This document shows positions 25,198-36,567 of a DNA stretch of 64,000 nucleotides, in pieces; within the stretch, counting starts at the first letter, position 1, and every line of letters starts with the position of its first letter. The notes under the pieces are model-generated. The model searched no databases and was not told the DNA's origin. It saw nothing but the letters and a program-made list of their open reading frames with translations. The stretch is taken from positions 37,234 through 101,233 of the forward strand of contig CAIKWE010000031.1 in NCBI GenBank assembly GCA_903831085.1, read 5' to 3'. The DNA is from an uncultured Verrucomicrobiota bacterium (GTDB taxonomy: Bacteria > Verrucomicrobiota > Kiritimatiellia > Kiritimatiellales > Tichowtungiaceae). Position numbers and translations under genes: made by a program.

Positions 25198-26610
25198 TTA
25201 CTTCGTGACCGGGATCAAAGCCATGCCACTAACAATACCCAACCCATCGGCGCTTGCCTTTAGGTGGCCTTTACAACGGATTGTTCCGAATCTGACCCAG
25301 CCGGGATATTCAAATTCACTTTCGTCGTTGCAGAGGAAAGTCGTTGGTTTTCCGGGCAATCTAATAGAAGTCGCATTTCGGACCGTTCCGCCCACCCCCT
25401 CATTTTTCACTAGCACTTTGCCCCCAAAGGCAGCCCATGGAATCAGTTCGCCAGTTCTTAGGACTTGATGATTCTTTAGTTTTGCAGTAGCAGTCTCACA
25501 TTTCGGACTGTCTGGATAATTCATGATAAAGTCTATCCACGCAGAATCCGTGTCGGCGATCTCGGCCGTCGTCCATGCTTTCTCGGCAACTAGAAGCGGC
25601 AGACGCTTTTTTGCCTCCGAGGCGTATTGTGACGTTGGGTAGTTCGTCAGAAAAGCCTCGTAGGCCGGGATGGAGTTCGCCTTCTGAGCAGATTCCCAAT
25701 CGCGGTCAGCCTCCATGCGACTCAATTCCGTTTTTGCCTTAGGCGATTGTTTGGCATTCGGATGCTTCTGGATGAACTCCTTGTACGCGGAGATCGTTCC
25801 CACTGACCTTGCGCTTTGCCAGTCCGCCAACTGGGATTGGTAGGAGCGTTTATCGATAGCGGCCTTGCGGACACCTGAATTCTTGGCCGTCGCGACGATC
25901 TTATCCAGCAGGGCTTGGTTGGTGGTGAGTTTGTCGAAGGCGGCTTTACTGACAAACCCATCTTCATCATCCATCGCGATTTTTGCCAGCGCGGCTTGAT
26001 CCGTTATTTTAGCGACAGCAACTCGACGAACATCGCGGTCAGCATCCCCCATCGCGATTTTTGCGAGTGTCGTTTGATCCGTCAGTTTGCCGACAGCGGC
26101 CAGGCGAACGGCACAAGTCTTATTTTCCATGGCGATTTTTGCCAGCAGGGCTTGGTCCGTTGTCTTGGCCACCATTTCAAAGGGCGAATCGGAACCAACC
26201 ACGGTTCTGCCGATATTTGCTAATATATCGGACAGGCTGGCGAGTTTTTCGGCGGCGGCATCACGAACGAACCACTCTTTGTCTTCCCCGGCGATCTTCG
26301 CCAACAGAGCCTTGTCGGTGAAGTTTTTGTTTTTAACGGCGGCCTGGCGGACCTGCCAATCCTTGTCCTCGGTGGCGATCTTCGCCAACAGAGCCCTATC
26401 GGTGAGTTTCCCGGCGGCGACAAGACGAGCGAAAGAGCTCTTGCTGTCCACAGCGAATACTGCTAACGCGGGTTGATCTGTTGTTGTCCAGGCGGCCTGT
26501 TCTTCGGGCGTAGTACAACCAGCCAGAACAAAGAGCAAAAAACATAAGGCGCGCGGCGCAATCCTGTTGATGCATTTTTTCTTAATTACACCCGAAGTCT
26601 GCATTTTCAT
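25198..26610 (-). CDS. Lipoprotein with variant-HEAT repeats and a TPR-like tail
   Basis: A 470-residue protein with a signal peptide and lipobox LAGC (Cys32), hence probably membrane-anchored. Residues about 45-285 hold some nine degenerate repeats of the form TDQALLAKIAxEDxxWxVRxAAVxK, about 25-26 residues, like HEAT or leucine-rich-variant repeats. Residues 290-410 carry three units of the form WxxAxxxxSxxAYxxFxxxYPxSxxAxxAxxRL, similar to TPR-type tails. It is likely a protein-interaction scaffold; no enzyme signature is seen. The start at 26610 is 6 bp before a second ATG. It is followed by an attC-like sequence and sits 26 bp after murA. Confidence 0.75.
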   Translation of the reverse strand: MKMQTSGVIKKKCINRIAPRALCFLLFVLAGCTTPEEQAAWTTTDQPALAVFAVDSKSSFARLVAAGKLTDRALLAKIATEDKDWQVRQAAVKNKNFTDKALLAKIAGEDKEWFVRDAAAEKLASLSDILANIGRTVVGSDSPFEMVAKTTDQALLAKIAMENKTCAVRLAAVGKLTDQTTLAKIAMGDADRDVRRVAVAKITDQAALAKIAMDDEDGFVSKAAFDKLTTNQALLDKIVATAKNSGVRKAAIDKRSYQSQLADWQSARSVGTISAYKEFIQKHPNAKQSPKAKTELSRMEADRDWESAQKANSIPAYEAFLTNYPTSQYASEAKKRLPLLVAEKAWTTAEIADTDSAWIDFIMNYPDSPKCETATAKLKNHQVLRTGELIPWAAFGGKVLVKNEGVGGTVRNATSIRLPGKPTTFLCNDESEFEYPGWVRFGTIRCKGHLKASADGLGIVSGMALIPVTK

Positions 26611-26635
26611 GGGAAGCTTTCCCTTCAGATAAAAC

Positions 26636-27910
26636 CTACGCCCTCTCAATATCGGCGCCGAGGGCGCGGAGGCGTTCGTCGATGGCTTCGTAGCCGCGGT
26701 CGATGACTTGAGCGTTGTCGATGACACTGCGGCCTTCGGCGCAGCAGGCGGCGATCAGCATGGCCATGCCAGCGCGGATGTCTGGACTGCTCAGCCGTGC
26801 GCCGTGCAGTTTTGAAAAACCGCTGACGACGACGCGGTGCGGATCGCACTGGATGATGTTCGCGCCCATGGCCATCAGGTTATCGACAAAATACATACGG
26901 CTCTCGAAGAGTTTTTCGAAAAAGAGCATTTGTCCCTGCGTCTGTGTCGCCAGAACGATCAGTACGCTCATCAGGTCGGACGGAAAGGCCGGCCAGATGC
27001 CGTCTTCGATTTTCGGCGTGAAGTTTCCAAGGTCCGGCACGATCTGCCGGTTTTTTTCCAAGGATTGGAAAAGCGCGCCGTCTTTGAGAGTCCATTTGAC
27101 GCCGAGCTTGGCAAATCCTTTTTCGAGCACGTTGAGCGTGACGATATCGCCGGGCGCGTCGATTTCCAGCGTACCGCCGGTAACGGCGGCGGCGGTGAGG
27201 AAACTTCCGGTTTCAATGTAGTCGGGTTGGATGGTGTGTTCCGCGCCGGCCAGCAGTTTGACGCCGCGGATGTGCATCCGGTTGGTGCCGATGCCGGCGA
27301 TGTCCGCGCCCATTTTAACGAGCAGGTTCGCCAGATCCTGCACATGCGGTTCGCAGGCGGCATTGAAAATGGAGGTTTCCCCTTCGGCGAGCACGGCGGC
27401 CATCATGATATTTTCCGTGGCGGTGACGCTGGCTTCGTCGAGAATCAGATCCGCGCCGATCAGCGCCTTGCGCTTAAAGTGGTACGGCGCGGTATCGTTG
27501 ACTTCGATGCCGAGGGCGCGCAGTCCGTAAAAGTGGGTGTCGAGGCGGCGGCGGCCGATGACGTCGCCGCCGGGCGAATGAATCAGTGCCGAGCCGTGCC
27601 GCGCGGTCAGCGGGCCGGCCAGCAGAATGGAGGTGCGCACCTTGCGGCAGTATTCTTCGTCGAGTTCGGTACCTTTGAGTCCGGCGGCGCAGAGCGTGAC
27701 GCATCCGCCCGACTTTTCAATCGATACGCCGAGCGACATCAGCAGTTCGAGCATGACACGGACGTCGGCGATATCCGGAACATTACAGAGTTTGACCGGC
27801 TGATCAGTCAGTGTGCAGGCCGCCAGCATGGGAAGCACCGCGTTTTTGTTGCCGCGCGGAGAAAATTTTCCGCCGATGATATTGCCGCCGTTGATGATGA
27901 ATTTTGCCAT
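26636..27910 (-). CDS. murA: UDP-N-acetylglucosamine 1-carboxyvinyltransferase, Asp in place of catalytic Cys
   Basis: First committed step of peptidoglycan synthesis, adding enolpyruvate from PEP to UDP-GlcNAc. The 424-residue product has the Lys of GNKNAVLP near residue 22, the Asp of FPSDLMS and the Arg of DIRAGMAM. The active-site loop reads SPGGDVIGRRRLD, with Asp116 where most bacteria have Cys in GGCAIG. Such Asp forms are known from Mycobacterium and Chlamydia and are insensitive to fosfomycin. The start MAKFIINGGN at 27910 begins at the family's first strand; upstream in-frame sequence is palindrome-rich leader. Confidence 0.93.
   Translation of the reverse strand: MAKFIINGGNIIGGKFSPRGNKNAVLPMLAACTLTDQPVKLCNVPDIADVRVMLELLMSLGVSIEKSGGCVTLCAAGLKGTELDEEYCRKVRTSILLAGPLTARHGSALIHSPGGDVIGRRRLDTHFYGLRALGIEVNDTAPYHFKRKALIGADLILDEASVTATENIMMAAVLAEGETSIFNAACEPHVQDLANLLVKMGADIAGIGTNRMHIRGVKLLAGAEHTIQPDYIETGSFLTAAAVTGGTLEIDAPGDIVTLNVLEKGFAKLGVKWTLKDGALFQSLEKNRQIVPDLGNFTPKIEDGIWPAFPSDLMSVLIVLATQTQGQMLFFEKLFESRMYFVDNLMAMGANIIQCDPHRVVVSGFSKLHGARLSSPDIRAGMAMLIAACCAEGRSVIDNAQVIDRGYEAIDERLRALGADIERA
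27025..27070. repeat. Pair of dispersed palindromes inside murA
   Basis: The copy at 27056-27070 is exact (TTCCAAGGATTGGAA) and 27025-27039 keeps the left arm (TTCCAAGGTCCGGCA). Their starts are 31 bp apart. Both are translated in frame. Confidence 0.7.
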
Positions 27911-27930
27911 GGCGCAGACAATAGTCATTT

Positions 27931-27977
27931 TTCCAGTATATGGAAAATTTTTCGGCGGATTTTTCCAATGTTTGGAA
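27931..27977. repeat. Pair of dispersed palindromes between murA and a divergent gene
   Basis: TTCCAGTATATGGAA at 27931-27945 and exact TTCCAATGTTTGGAA at 27963-27977, starts 32 bp apart. They lie in the 105-bp divergent promoter region between murA and the LolA-like gene. Confidence 0.75.
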
Positions 27978-28015
27978 CTGGCGGCGGCTCCGGCGCTTCG
28001 AGTACACTCCGCCGC

Positions 28016-28801
28016 ATGATTCGTCGCATACTTTTTACTCTGTTTCTGGCTGCAACGCTTCGCGCCGAGGAACCCCGTGGTGAGCCTGTCGAAACCATGC
28101 CGCCTGCGCAGCAAATCCTCGCCTTTGCCCGCGCCCAGCTTCCGAAACAGCCGATCCGCATGAACGGCTCGCTGAAAGAGCGCGCGCCCAACGGGTTTGT
28201 AAAAAAAGAGCTGACGGTCGAGATGGATCTCAACTGGGGCGGCTCCCCGGCGAACGCGACCTACCGTATCCGCGACGAAAAGAGCGGGCTTTTCCACCCG
28301 AGCGAAGCGAGAGAGGCTGGCGCTATTGCGACGGCAACGAACGAAGTGAAGTGGCAAACCTTGGAAATTCAGTGGCTGCCCGGCGGGCCGGATTTCCAAT
28401 ATTCGGAAAACGGGGCGGATGTGACGAATTTTAATCCGAACGCGGAAATCGCCGGGCTAGGCGTGACGTGGGCCGACCTAAGCTTTTCCTTCCTTTGGAC
28501 TCAGCAGGCCGAAACGGTGAACACCGATAAAAAACTGGGGCGCGACTGTTATGTGATTTCTGTTCCGCGCGGGAAAAATCACTTACTTCTTTGGATCGAG
28601 AAGGACACCGGCCGGGTGTTCGGCGCGAAAGAAGAGACCCCCGACGGGGCGCTGGTCAAAGAGATCAAAGTGGTCAGCGTCAAGGAGTTCGACAAACTCT
28701 GGATGGTCAAAGACCTCGATATTATCAAGCCCTTGGAAAACGGACGGACCTCTTTGCGCATCGAAAATGTGGAAACGGTTGTGCCAGCTTCCGCATTGTA
28801 A
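28016..28801 (+). CDS. Exported LolA/outer-membrane lipoprotein-sorting-like protein
   Basis: A 261-residue protein with an N-terminal signal peptide (RRILFTLFLAATLRAEE). The body alternates beta strands such as VEMDLNWGG, GLGVTWADLSFSFLW, RDCYVISVP and LLLWIEKDTGRVFGAKEE, similar to LolA/LolB-fold lipoprotein-sorting proteins that appear in Verrucomicrobiota. Function as a lipid or lipoprotein carrier is inferred. The start is the ATG at 28016, right after a pair of palindromes; earlier in-frame sequence is antisense to murA. A single palindrome variant (28394-28408) lies inside. Confidence 0.6.
   Translation: MIRRILFTLFLAATLRAEEPRGEPVETMPPAQQILAFARAQLPKQPIRMNGSLKERAPNGFVKKELTVEMDLNWGGSPANATYRIRDEKSGLFHPSEAREAGAIATATNEVKWQTLEIQWLPGGPDFQYSENGADVTNFNPNAEIAGLGVTWADLSFSFLWTQQAETVNTDKKLGRDCYVISVPRGKNHLLLWIEKDTGRVFGAKEETPDGALVKEIKVVSVKEFDKLWMVKDLDIIKPLENGRTSLRIENVETVVPASAL
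28394..28408. repeat. Dispersed palindrome variant inside the LolA-like gene
   Basis: TTCCAATATTCGGAA, one base from consensus. A right half-site TTGGAA at 28371-28376 is placed as if from a copy starting 32 bp earlier. Confidence 0.6.
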
Positions 28802-28862
28802 AATTCCACGGATTCCGGCTTGCAACCAGTTTTTGAATTAGCATAATGACCAACCTTTCGAC

Positions 28863-28938
28863 GCGGGTGTAGCTCAGTTGGTAGAGCATCACGTTGCCAA
28901 CGTGATTGTCGACGGTTCGAATCCGTTCACCCGCTCCA
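28863..28938 (+). tRNA. tRNA-Gly (anticodon GCC)
   Basis: GCGGGTG/CACCCGC acceptor, anticodon stem TCACG/CGTGA with loop TTGCCAA, T-arm ACGGTTCGAATCCGT, and encoded CCA. Confidence 0.96.
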
Positions 28939-28983
28939 CTTTTTCTTTTCCGCTTTCCCCTCCTTTGTGGTTACATCCCCGCT

Positions 28984-29382
28984 GTGATTACGCAGGAAAA
29001 ATGGGAAAAGCTTTATGAACGGATGGCCGCGCTGGGCATCCGCGAAGAGGATCTGACGGAAAACTTTATCCGCGGCTCCGGCTCCGGCGGACAGAAAATC
29101 AACAAGACCTCCTCCTGCGTACAGTTGCGCCATGCGCCGTCCGGAGTCGAAATCAAATGCCAGGCCTCCCGTCTGCAGGGATCAAACCGCTTTTTCGCCC
29201 GCCGCGACCTGTGCGATAAGCTGGAAGAACGACGTCTCGGGGCGCAAAGCAAGCGGCAGCAGGAGCAGGAAAAAATCCGCCGGCAGAAACGCCGCCGCTC
29301 CCGCCGGGCCAAAAATAAAATGCTTGATGGGAAACATAAGCAGGGCGAAAAAAAGGCGCTACGCCGTCCGGTGAGTGAATAG
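28984..29382 (+). CDS. Class I release factor-like ribosome rescue protein (GGQ domain only)
   Basis: A 132-residue protein with the catalytic domain of class I release factors: GSGSGGQKINKTSSCVQLRH carries the GGQ (residues 35-37) that hydrolyses peptidyl-tRNA, followed by a long basic tail (RRQKRRRSRRAKNK). It lacks the codon-recognition domain, like ArfB or the C12orf65/mtRF-R type, which release stalled ribosomes. A GTG at 28984 is the most likely start; its ribosome site is poor. It is 4 bp from larE and may be read with it. Confidence 0.85.
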   Translation: MITQEKWEKLYERMAALGIREEDLTENFIRGSGSGGQKINKTSSCVQLRHAPSGVEIKCQASRLQGSNRFFARRDLCDKLEERRLGAQSKRQQEQEKIRRQKRRRSRRAKNKMLDGKHKQGEKKALRRPVSE

Positions 29383-29386
29383 ACGT

Positions 29387-30202
29387 ATGAAAACCGAAGC
29401 CAAACTGCGAAAGCTGGAAGAAATTTTCCAAACCTTAGGGAAAGCGGTCGTCGCCTTTTCCGGCGGCGTGGACAGCACGTTTCTGACCGCCGCCGCTGTC
29501 CGCGCGCTCGGCGCGGAAAACGTTCTGGCCGCTACGGCTGTTTCCGCCACGCTCACCGACGACGAACGGACCGAAGCGATGCGGCTGGCCAAAGAAATCG
29601 GCGTGAAGCATGTTCTGCTCGAAACCGACGAGTTCACCGACGCGCCTTTCATAGCGAACACAGCCGACCGGTGTTACTTCTGTAAAAAAATCCGGTTTCA
29701 GGCGCTCACCGAATGGGCCGTCGCGCGCGGTTATCCATGGATTGTTGAAGGCACCAATGTGGACGACGCTGGCGACTATCGTCCCGGCACTCGCGCCGTC
29801 GCGGAGTTGCCATCCGTGCGCAGTCCGCTAAAAGAAGCCGGGTTGACCAAAGCGGAAATCCGCGAAGTTTCCAAACGTTGGAAACTGCCAACGTGGGAAA
29901 AACCGAGCGCCGCCTGCCTCGCCTCGCGCATCGAATACAGACTACCGCTGACGCCCGAACGGCTCAAGCAGGTCGAAGAGGCGGAAAAATTTATCCGTCC
30001 GCTTTGCAAAGGGCAACTCCGCGTTCGGCACCACGGCTCGCTGGCGCGCATCGAAGTCGAACCGGAATGGATTCCGAAGCTGGCGGAACCGGAACCCGCC
30101 CGCTTAATCGCTGGGAAATTGAAAACCCTCGGCTTCCATCACGTTGCGCTGGATCTCTCCGGATATAAAATGGGCAGCCTGAATCAGGACTTAAAACCAT
30201 GA
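29387..30202 (+). CDS. larE: ATP-dependent sulfur transferase LarE, three-cysteine form
   Basis: Converts the pyridinium dicarboxylate made by LarB to the dithiocarboxylate, on the path to the nickel-pincer cofactor (NPN). The 271-residue product has the PP-loop AFSGGVDST (residues 23-31) and three cysteines, C96 and C99 in RCYFCKK and C177 in SAACLASR. The family divides into a one-Cys form whose Cys sulfur is sacrificed and a three-Cys form that holds a [4Fe-4S] cluster; this protein fits the latter. It overlaps larB by 4 bp. One exact dispersed palindrome is inside. Confidence 0.93.
   Translation: MKTEAKLRKLEEIFQTLGKAVVAFSGGVDSTFLTAAAVRALGAENVLAATAVSATLTDDERTEAMRLAKEIGVKHVLLETDEFTDAPFIANTADRCYFCKKIRFQALTEWAVARGYPWIVEGTNVDDAGDYRPGTRAVAELPSVRSPLKEAGLTKAEIREVSKRWKLPTWEKPSAACLASRIEYRLPLTPERLKQVEEAEKFIRPLCKGQLRVRHHGSLARIEVEPEWIPKLAEPEPARLIAGKLKTLGFHHVALDLSGYKMGSLNQDLKP
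29867..29885. repeat. Dispersed palindrome, 19-bp exact copy inside larE
   Basis: GTTTCCAAACGTTGGAAAC, a perfect palindrome of 8-bp arms around ACG. It encodes VSKRWKL, just before the conserved [15 protein letters not shown]. Confidence 0.75.
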
Positions 30203-30879
30203 CGACGAAAAAAAATCTGTTTGAGGAAATGGGCTTCGCGAAGATCGATCATCATCGCACCGAGCGATGCGGGTCGCCCGAAGCGATTTTCTGCCAGGGC
30301 AAAACCCCGGAACAGGTGGCGCAGATTGTCGAGCGGATGAATCAGGGCGCGCACAATATTCTGGCAACGCGGGCGAACGCCGAAACGTTTGCGGCGGTAA
30401 AAAAACTGGTGCCGGAAGCGGAGTATCACGAACAGGCGCGGCTTATCATCGTGCGCAAGGAAACGCTCACGCCAGATCCCGATCGCTTCATTCTCGTGGT
30501 GACCGCCGGAACAAGTGACATTCCCGTCGCCGAAGAAGCCGCGCTGACGGCGGAGCTGATAGGCCACCGCGTTGAACGCGTGTTCGATGTCGGCGTCGCG
30601 GGCATTCACCGTCTTTTCGCGCAGGAAGAAAAAATTCGCACCGCCAATGTAATCGTGGTTGCCGCCGGAATGGAAGGCGCGCTGGCCAGCGTGGTCGGCG
30701 GACTGGTGAATAAGCCGGTGATTGCGCTGCCGACGAGCGTCGGCTACGGCGCGAGCTTTGAAGGTCTGGCCGCCCTGCTCGGTATGCTCAACAGTTGCGC
30801 CGCGGGTATCGCTGTGGTGAATATCGACAACGGCTTCGGCGCGGGACGTCTCGCTGGGATGATCAATTCGATGAGGTGA
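30199..30879 (+). CDS. larB: Pyridinium-3,5-biscarboxylic acid mononucleotide synthase LarB
   Basis: Carboxylates and hydrolyses nicotinic acid adenine dinucleotide in NPN cofactor synthesis. The 226-residue product is related to the N5-CAIR mutase fold, with the C-terminal PurE-like part: [38 protein letters not shown] and [20 protein letters not shown]. It lies between larE (4-bp overlap) and larC (4-bp gap), so the three are one operon. Confidence 0.95.
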   Translation: MTTKKNLFEEMGFAKIDHHRTERCGSPEAIFCQGKTPEQVAQIVERMNQGAHNILATRANAETFAAVKKLVPEAEYHEQARLIIVRKETLTPDPDRFILVVTAGTSDIPVAEEAALTAELIGHRVERVFDVGVAGIHRLFAQEEKIRTANVIVVAAGMEGALASVVGGLVNKPVIALPTSVGYGASFEGLAALLGMLNSCAAGIAVVNIDNGFGAGRLAGMINSMR

Positions 30880-30883
30880 TTTT

Positions 30884-32040
30884 ATGAAGACGATGTATCT
30901 GAGCGGATTTTCAGGTGTCAGCGGTAATATGTTTATCGGCGCGCTGCTCGACGCAGGGCTGCCGGAAAAAGCGTTGCGCGAGATGGTAAGCGCCCTGCCC
31001 GTTTCCGGCTATCAGCTGAAAATTGAAACCGTAATTAAACACGGTATCAAGGCGACGCACTTCGATGTAGAGCTCGATCACTCAGAGCACCATGTGCACC
31101 GGCGTCTGGGCGACATCGTCAAAATTATCAATGACGCAAAACTCAGCAAGCCGGTGAAGGCGCGCAGCATCGCCGTCTTCACAAAACTCGCCGAAGCGGA
31201 AGCCAAGGTGCACGGAACGACGGTGGATAAAATTCATTTTCACGAAGTCGGCGCCGTGGACGCCATCATTGATATTGTCGGAACGGTGTTCGCGCTCGAA
31301 ACGCTCGGTATCGAAAAAGTTTATGCCGGTTCGCTGCGGACCGGTCACGGCATGATCAAATGCGCGCACGGCGCGATGCCGATTCCCGCACCCGCGACGG
31401 CGGAACTTTTGACCGGCATTCCATATATGCACGGCGAGATCGAGAAAGAACTGCTGACGCCGACCGGCGCCGCGCTACTCGCCACGCTGTGCGACGGATT
31501 CGGCGATCGGCCCGCAGGTTTTGTTTCTGAAAAAACGGCTTACGGCGCCGGCGGCTGGGATCTCGATATTCCAAACGTGTTGCGCACCGAGGTCGGGCAT
31601 TTCCAATGTTTGGAAATAAGTGATCTGCTCGTGCTGGAAACCAACATCGACGACTGCAGCCCGCAGATTTTTGATTATGCGATGGAACGGCTTTTTAAAG
31701 CGGGCGCGCTCGATGTGTGGCTGACGCCGATTCAGATGAAAAAGAACCGCCCAGCGGTGACGCTCTCCGTGCTGGCTCCCGCCGCGCTTCAGGAAGAAAT
31801 CGAAAAGATTATTTTCACCGAAACCACGACGATCGGCATCCGCCGTTATCCGGTGCAGCGCACCGCTGCTGAGCGCCGCGAAGAAACCGTCAGCACACCG
31901 TGGGGTTCTGTGCGGGTAAAAATCAGCTCCATGAACGGCAAGCTCTGCTCGGTCACGCCGGAATACGACGACTGCCGCAAGCTAGCAGCGGCGAACGATG
32001 TTTCGCTAAAAGATGTTCTGACCGCCGCCCGTAACGCGGG

Positions 32041-32044
<4 letters not shown>
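30884..32044 (+). CDS. larC: Nickel insertion protein LarC for the NPN cofactor
   Basis: CTP-dependent cyclometallase that inserts nickel into the pincer cofactor of LarA-type racemases and epimerases. The 386-residue product starts YLSGFSGVSGNMFIGALLDAG, then FHEVGAVDAIIDIVGT, SPQIFDYAMERLFKAGALDVWLTPIQMKKNRP and GIRRYPVQR. In Lactobacillus the gene is split by a frameshift; here it is one uninterrupted frame. No LarA is in the window. The stop overlaps the opposing typA stop. A palindrome (31601-31615) lies inside. Confidence 0.95.
31601..31615. repeat. Dispersed palindrome, exact copy inside larC
   Basis: TTCCAATGTTTGGAA, encoding FQCLE in a variable part of LarC. A left half-site TTCCAA occurs 32 bp before, at 31569. 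Confidence 0.7.
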
Positions 32045-33879
<1,835 letters not shown>

Positions 33880-33950
33880 AAGGGCGGACAATCTACGTGT
33901 TTCCCCGCAAAAAGCAACCCCGCCCGCGTTAAATGTTCATGTCCCGGGGA

Positions 33951-33965
33951 TTCCAGATATCGGAA
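33951..33965. repeat. Dispersed palindrome variant upstream of typA
   Basis: TTCCAGATATCGGAA, between the msrA stop and the typA start; a two-base variant of the consensus. Confidence 0.55.
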
Positions 33966-33974
33966 GGATTTTTA

Positions 33975-34514
33975 TCAGAAAATGTGACAGGCGGGGCCGC
34001 CGTTCTTTTCGAAGTAGCGCTGATGATATTCCTCGGCGCGGTAGAACGGTCCAGCAGGCAGAATCTGCGTGGCGACCGGCTTTTTATATTTTCCGCTTTT
34101 CTCCAATGCGGCCTTGGTGGCTTCGGCGGCGACTTTCTGCTCCGGCGAGTGATAAAATACGGCCGAGCGGTATTGCGTCCCGACATCCGGCCCCTGCCGG
34201 TTAACCTGAGTCGGATCGTGCATCTTGAAGAACAGCCCAACCAGTGTCCGGTAAGAGACTTTATCGGGATCAAAGGTGATTTCAATTGCTTCGGCGTGAC
34301 CGGTAGTATCGGTGCAGACTTCTTTATAGGTCGGCTTTCCCGTTTTTCCGCCGGTATACCCGACTTGCGTATCAATTACGCCGTTCACCTGACGAAACGC
34401 AGATTCAACACCCCAGAAGCATCCGGCAGCAAAAGTTGCTTTTTCAGTTTTCACGGCGCCCTCCTCTGCCAGAGCGGCTCCGGCGATCAACAGACTGAAC
34501 AGCAGGAGTTTCAT
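33975..34514 (-). CDS. msrA: Peptide methionine-S-sulfoxide reductase, exported
   Basis: Repairs oxidised methionine. The 179-residue product has a signal peptide ([16 protein letters not shown]) and then the catalytic GCFWG motif with Cys32, followed by [18 protein letters not shown] and [10 protein letters not shown]. The signal peptide implies a periplasmic form acting on envelope proteins. It starts 1 bp after the tpx stop, making an oxidative-defence operon tpx-msrA. Confidence 0.95.
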   Translation of the reverse strand: MKLLLFSLLIAGAALAEEGAVKTEKATFAAGCFWGVESAFRQVNGVIDTQVGYTGGKTGKPTYKEVCTDTTGHAEAIEITFDPDKVSYRTLVGLFFKMHDPTQVNRQGPDVGTQYRSAVFYHSPEQKVAAEATKAALEKSGKYKKPVATQILPAGPFYRAEEYHQRYFEKNGGPACHIF

Positions 34515-34515
34515 T

Positions 34516-35013
34516 TTATTTCAGAGCGGCGAGCGCGGCGGCGTAGTCCGGCTCCTGCGCGATTTCCGGAACCTGCTCGGTGTAGAGCACTTTGCCGCTT
34601 TCGCTGATGACAACAACAGCGCGCGAAAGCAGTCCGGCCAGCGGACCTTCGGCGATCGTTACGCCGTAGTGGTCGCCGAACGCCGAACGAAAAGCCGATG
34701 CGGTGACGACATTTTTAATGCCTTCAGCGCCGCAAAACCGGCTCTGGGCAAATGGCAGGTCCATCGAAACACAAAGGACCACAGTATTTTTCAGCTCGGC
34801 CGCCTTTTCGTTGAATTTGCGAACCGATGTGGCACAGACTCCGGTATCGATGCTCGGAAAAATATTCAGCACAAGCCGCTTTCCTTTATAATCGGACAGG
34901 ACTGTTTCTGAAAGATCCTGCTTAACGAGCGCGAAGTCGGTCGCGGCGCTTCCTTTTGCGGGCAGTTCGCCAATCGTTCTGATCGGGGTTCCTTTAAAGG
35001 TAATCTGAGCCAT
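34516..35013 (-). CDS. tpx: Thiol peroxidase
   Basis: Atypical 2-Cys peroxiredoxin reducing hydrogen and organic peroxides using thioredoxin. The 165-residue protein has the peroxidatic Cys60 in [13 protein letters not shown] and the resolving Cys94 in SRFCGAEG, with the usual opening [18 protein letters not shown]. It is followed directly by the exported msrA gene. Confidence 0.96.
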   Translation of the reverse strand: MAQITFKGTPIRTIGELPAKGSAATDFALVKQDLSETVLSDYKGKRLVLNIFPSIDTGVCATSVRKFNEKAAELKNTVVLCVSMDLPFAQSRFCGAEGIKNVVTASAFRSAFGDHYGVTIAEGPLAGLLSRAVVVISESGKVLYTEQVPEIAQEPDYAAALAALK

Positions 35014-35118
35014 ATAAGTCTCCTTTTGTTATGATCGGTCTAATACCGATTTATACAAAGAGGGTTGCTTTTGCAAGCCGCAACCCGTTCAATGTGCGCC
35101 GCATTGAGGATTTTTGAA

Positions 35119-36501
35119 ATGAGTACACCCGCCCAAACCAGAACTATCGCTATCGTTGGCCGTCCAAACATTGGAAAATCGGCTCTTTTTAACCGGATTG
35201 TCGGCCGACGCGTTTCGATTGTTCACGAAGAACGCGGCGTAACGCGCGACCGCGTGGTCTGCGAGGCGGAATGGAACGAGCAGTATTTTGACGTGATCGA
35301 CACCGGCGGACTCGCCACCATGGACTCCGGTTCGGCGCACGATGTGATCGTGGACAGCACCAACAAACAGGTGGCGGTCGCCATCGAAGACGCCGCCGCC
35401 ATCCTTTTTGTGGTCGATATCACTGCGGGCATTGTTCCCATGGACGAGGAGGTCGCCCGGTTGCTGCATCGCGCAGACCGTCCTGTATTTGTGCTGGCGA
35501 ACAAAGCCGATACGTCTGCCCGCGACGAACAGGCGCTTGAGTTTGAAAAACTCGGGTTTCCTGTTTTTCCGGGTTCCGCCCTGCACAACCGGGGCATTGA
35601 TTCTATTTTAAATGCGGCTTTGGCGAAACTTCCTCCTGCGTTGCCGAGAGAAAAACACACCCCGCTCCGCGTGGCGGTGGTCGGTCGTCCGAATTCTGGT
35701 AAATCGTCTTATATCAACAGGTTATTGAACAGCGAACGCGTGATCGTCTCTGAAATTCCGGGCACCACGCGCGATAGTATTGAGATTCCTTTCACCATCG
35801 GCAGCGGCCCGCATGCGCGGCACTATCTGCTGATCGATACCGCAGGCGTTAACCGGCACACCCGCACATCGGGAGCCGTTGAGCATTACAGCAACCTGCG
35901 CGCCGAAGAGAGCGTTGAAAGCGCCGACGTCGTTGTGCTGCTGATGGACGCGACCGAGGGACCAAAACTTCAGGACAAAAAACTGGCCGCAAAAATCATC
36001 GAGGCCAAAAAAGGATGCATTCTGGCCGTAAATAAATGGGATCTAGCTGAAGAAGGAGACGTCACGCAAACCAAATACGAACCGGCGTTGCGCAAAGAAA
36101 TGCCGTTTCTAGACTTTGCTCCCCTGCTCTTTCTCTCGGCAAAATCGGGCTACAACATCCGACGCAGCGTTGAACTGATCGACTACATTTCCGATCAGGT
36201 TCAACTGAAGCTCAGCACCGGCGTTCTAAACCGGATTTTGCAAGATGCTGTGCAAAAAAATCCGCCGCCAAGCGTCAGCGGACGGCCGCTGAAAATATAC
36301 TATGCAACACAGGCCGGCGTAAAGCCAGTTCGAGTTAAACTGTTTGTAAACAACATATTACGAGCAACTTCTACCTACAAACGCTATCTCGACCATGTGA
36401 TCCGCAAAGCCTTCGGGCTTGAAGGTGCACCACTTGATCTCAAATTTGTTCCCCGCTCCCGCCCGGATCTTGAGGAAAAGAAAAAGAAGCGCAAGGCATA
36501 A
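35119..36501 (+). CDS. der: Ribosome biogenesis GTPase Der (EngA)
   Basis: Two tandem GTPase domains and a KH-like end, needed for 50S assembly. The 460-residue product has G1 GRPNIGKSALFN near residue 14 and the second G1 GRPNSGKSSYIN near residue 194, each followed by its DTGG or DTAG and NKAD or NKWD motifs. ATG 35119 is preceded by GAGGA; earlier frame is leader. The basic C-terminus (EEKKKKRKA) fits the family. Confidence 0.96.
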   Translation: MSTPAQTRTIAIVGRPNIGKSALFNRIVGRRVSIVHEERGVTRDRVVCEAEWNEQYFDVIDTGGLATMDSGSAHDVIVDSTNKQVAVAIEDAAAILFVVDITAGIVPMDEEVARLLHRADRPVFVLANKADTSARDEQALEFEKLGFPVFPGSALHNRGIDSILNAALAKLPPALPREKHTPLRVAVVGRPNSGKSSYINRLLNSERVIVSEIPGTTRDSIEIPFTIGSGPHARHYLLIDTAGVNRHTRTSGAVEHYSNLRAEESVESADVVVLLMDATEGPKLQDKKLAAKIIEAKKGCILAVNKWDLAEEGDVTQTKYEPALRKEMPFLDFAPLLFLSAKSGYNIRRSVELIDYISDQVQLKLSTGVLNRILQDAVQKNPPPSVSGRPLKIYYATQAGVKPVRVKLFVNNILRATSTYKRYLDHVIRKAFGLEGAPLDLKFVPRSRPDLEEKKKKRKA

Positions 36502-36567
36502 CGAGCAACTCGTAACGGCCAAGCTACGCGGCGAATGCCCCCTGTCTTAAAAGTCTTACCCGATAAG

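Noticed and set aside
26837..28015. N-terminal extension of the LolA-like protein
   Set aside because: It is antisense to murA; a signal peptide starts at 28016.
27911..28399. N-terminal extension of murA by 163 codons
   Set aside because: The extension is antisense to the LolA-like gene and reads through palindromes; the MurA fold begins at MAKFIINGGN.
35163..35180. Another copy of the dispersed palindrome in der (CCAAACATTGGAAAA)
   Set aside because: It encodes the invariant PNIGKS G1 motif, so protein constraint may explain it; the left arm also lacks the TT.
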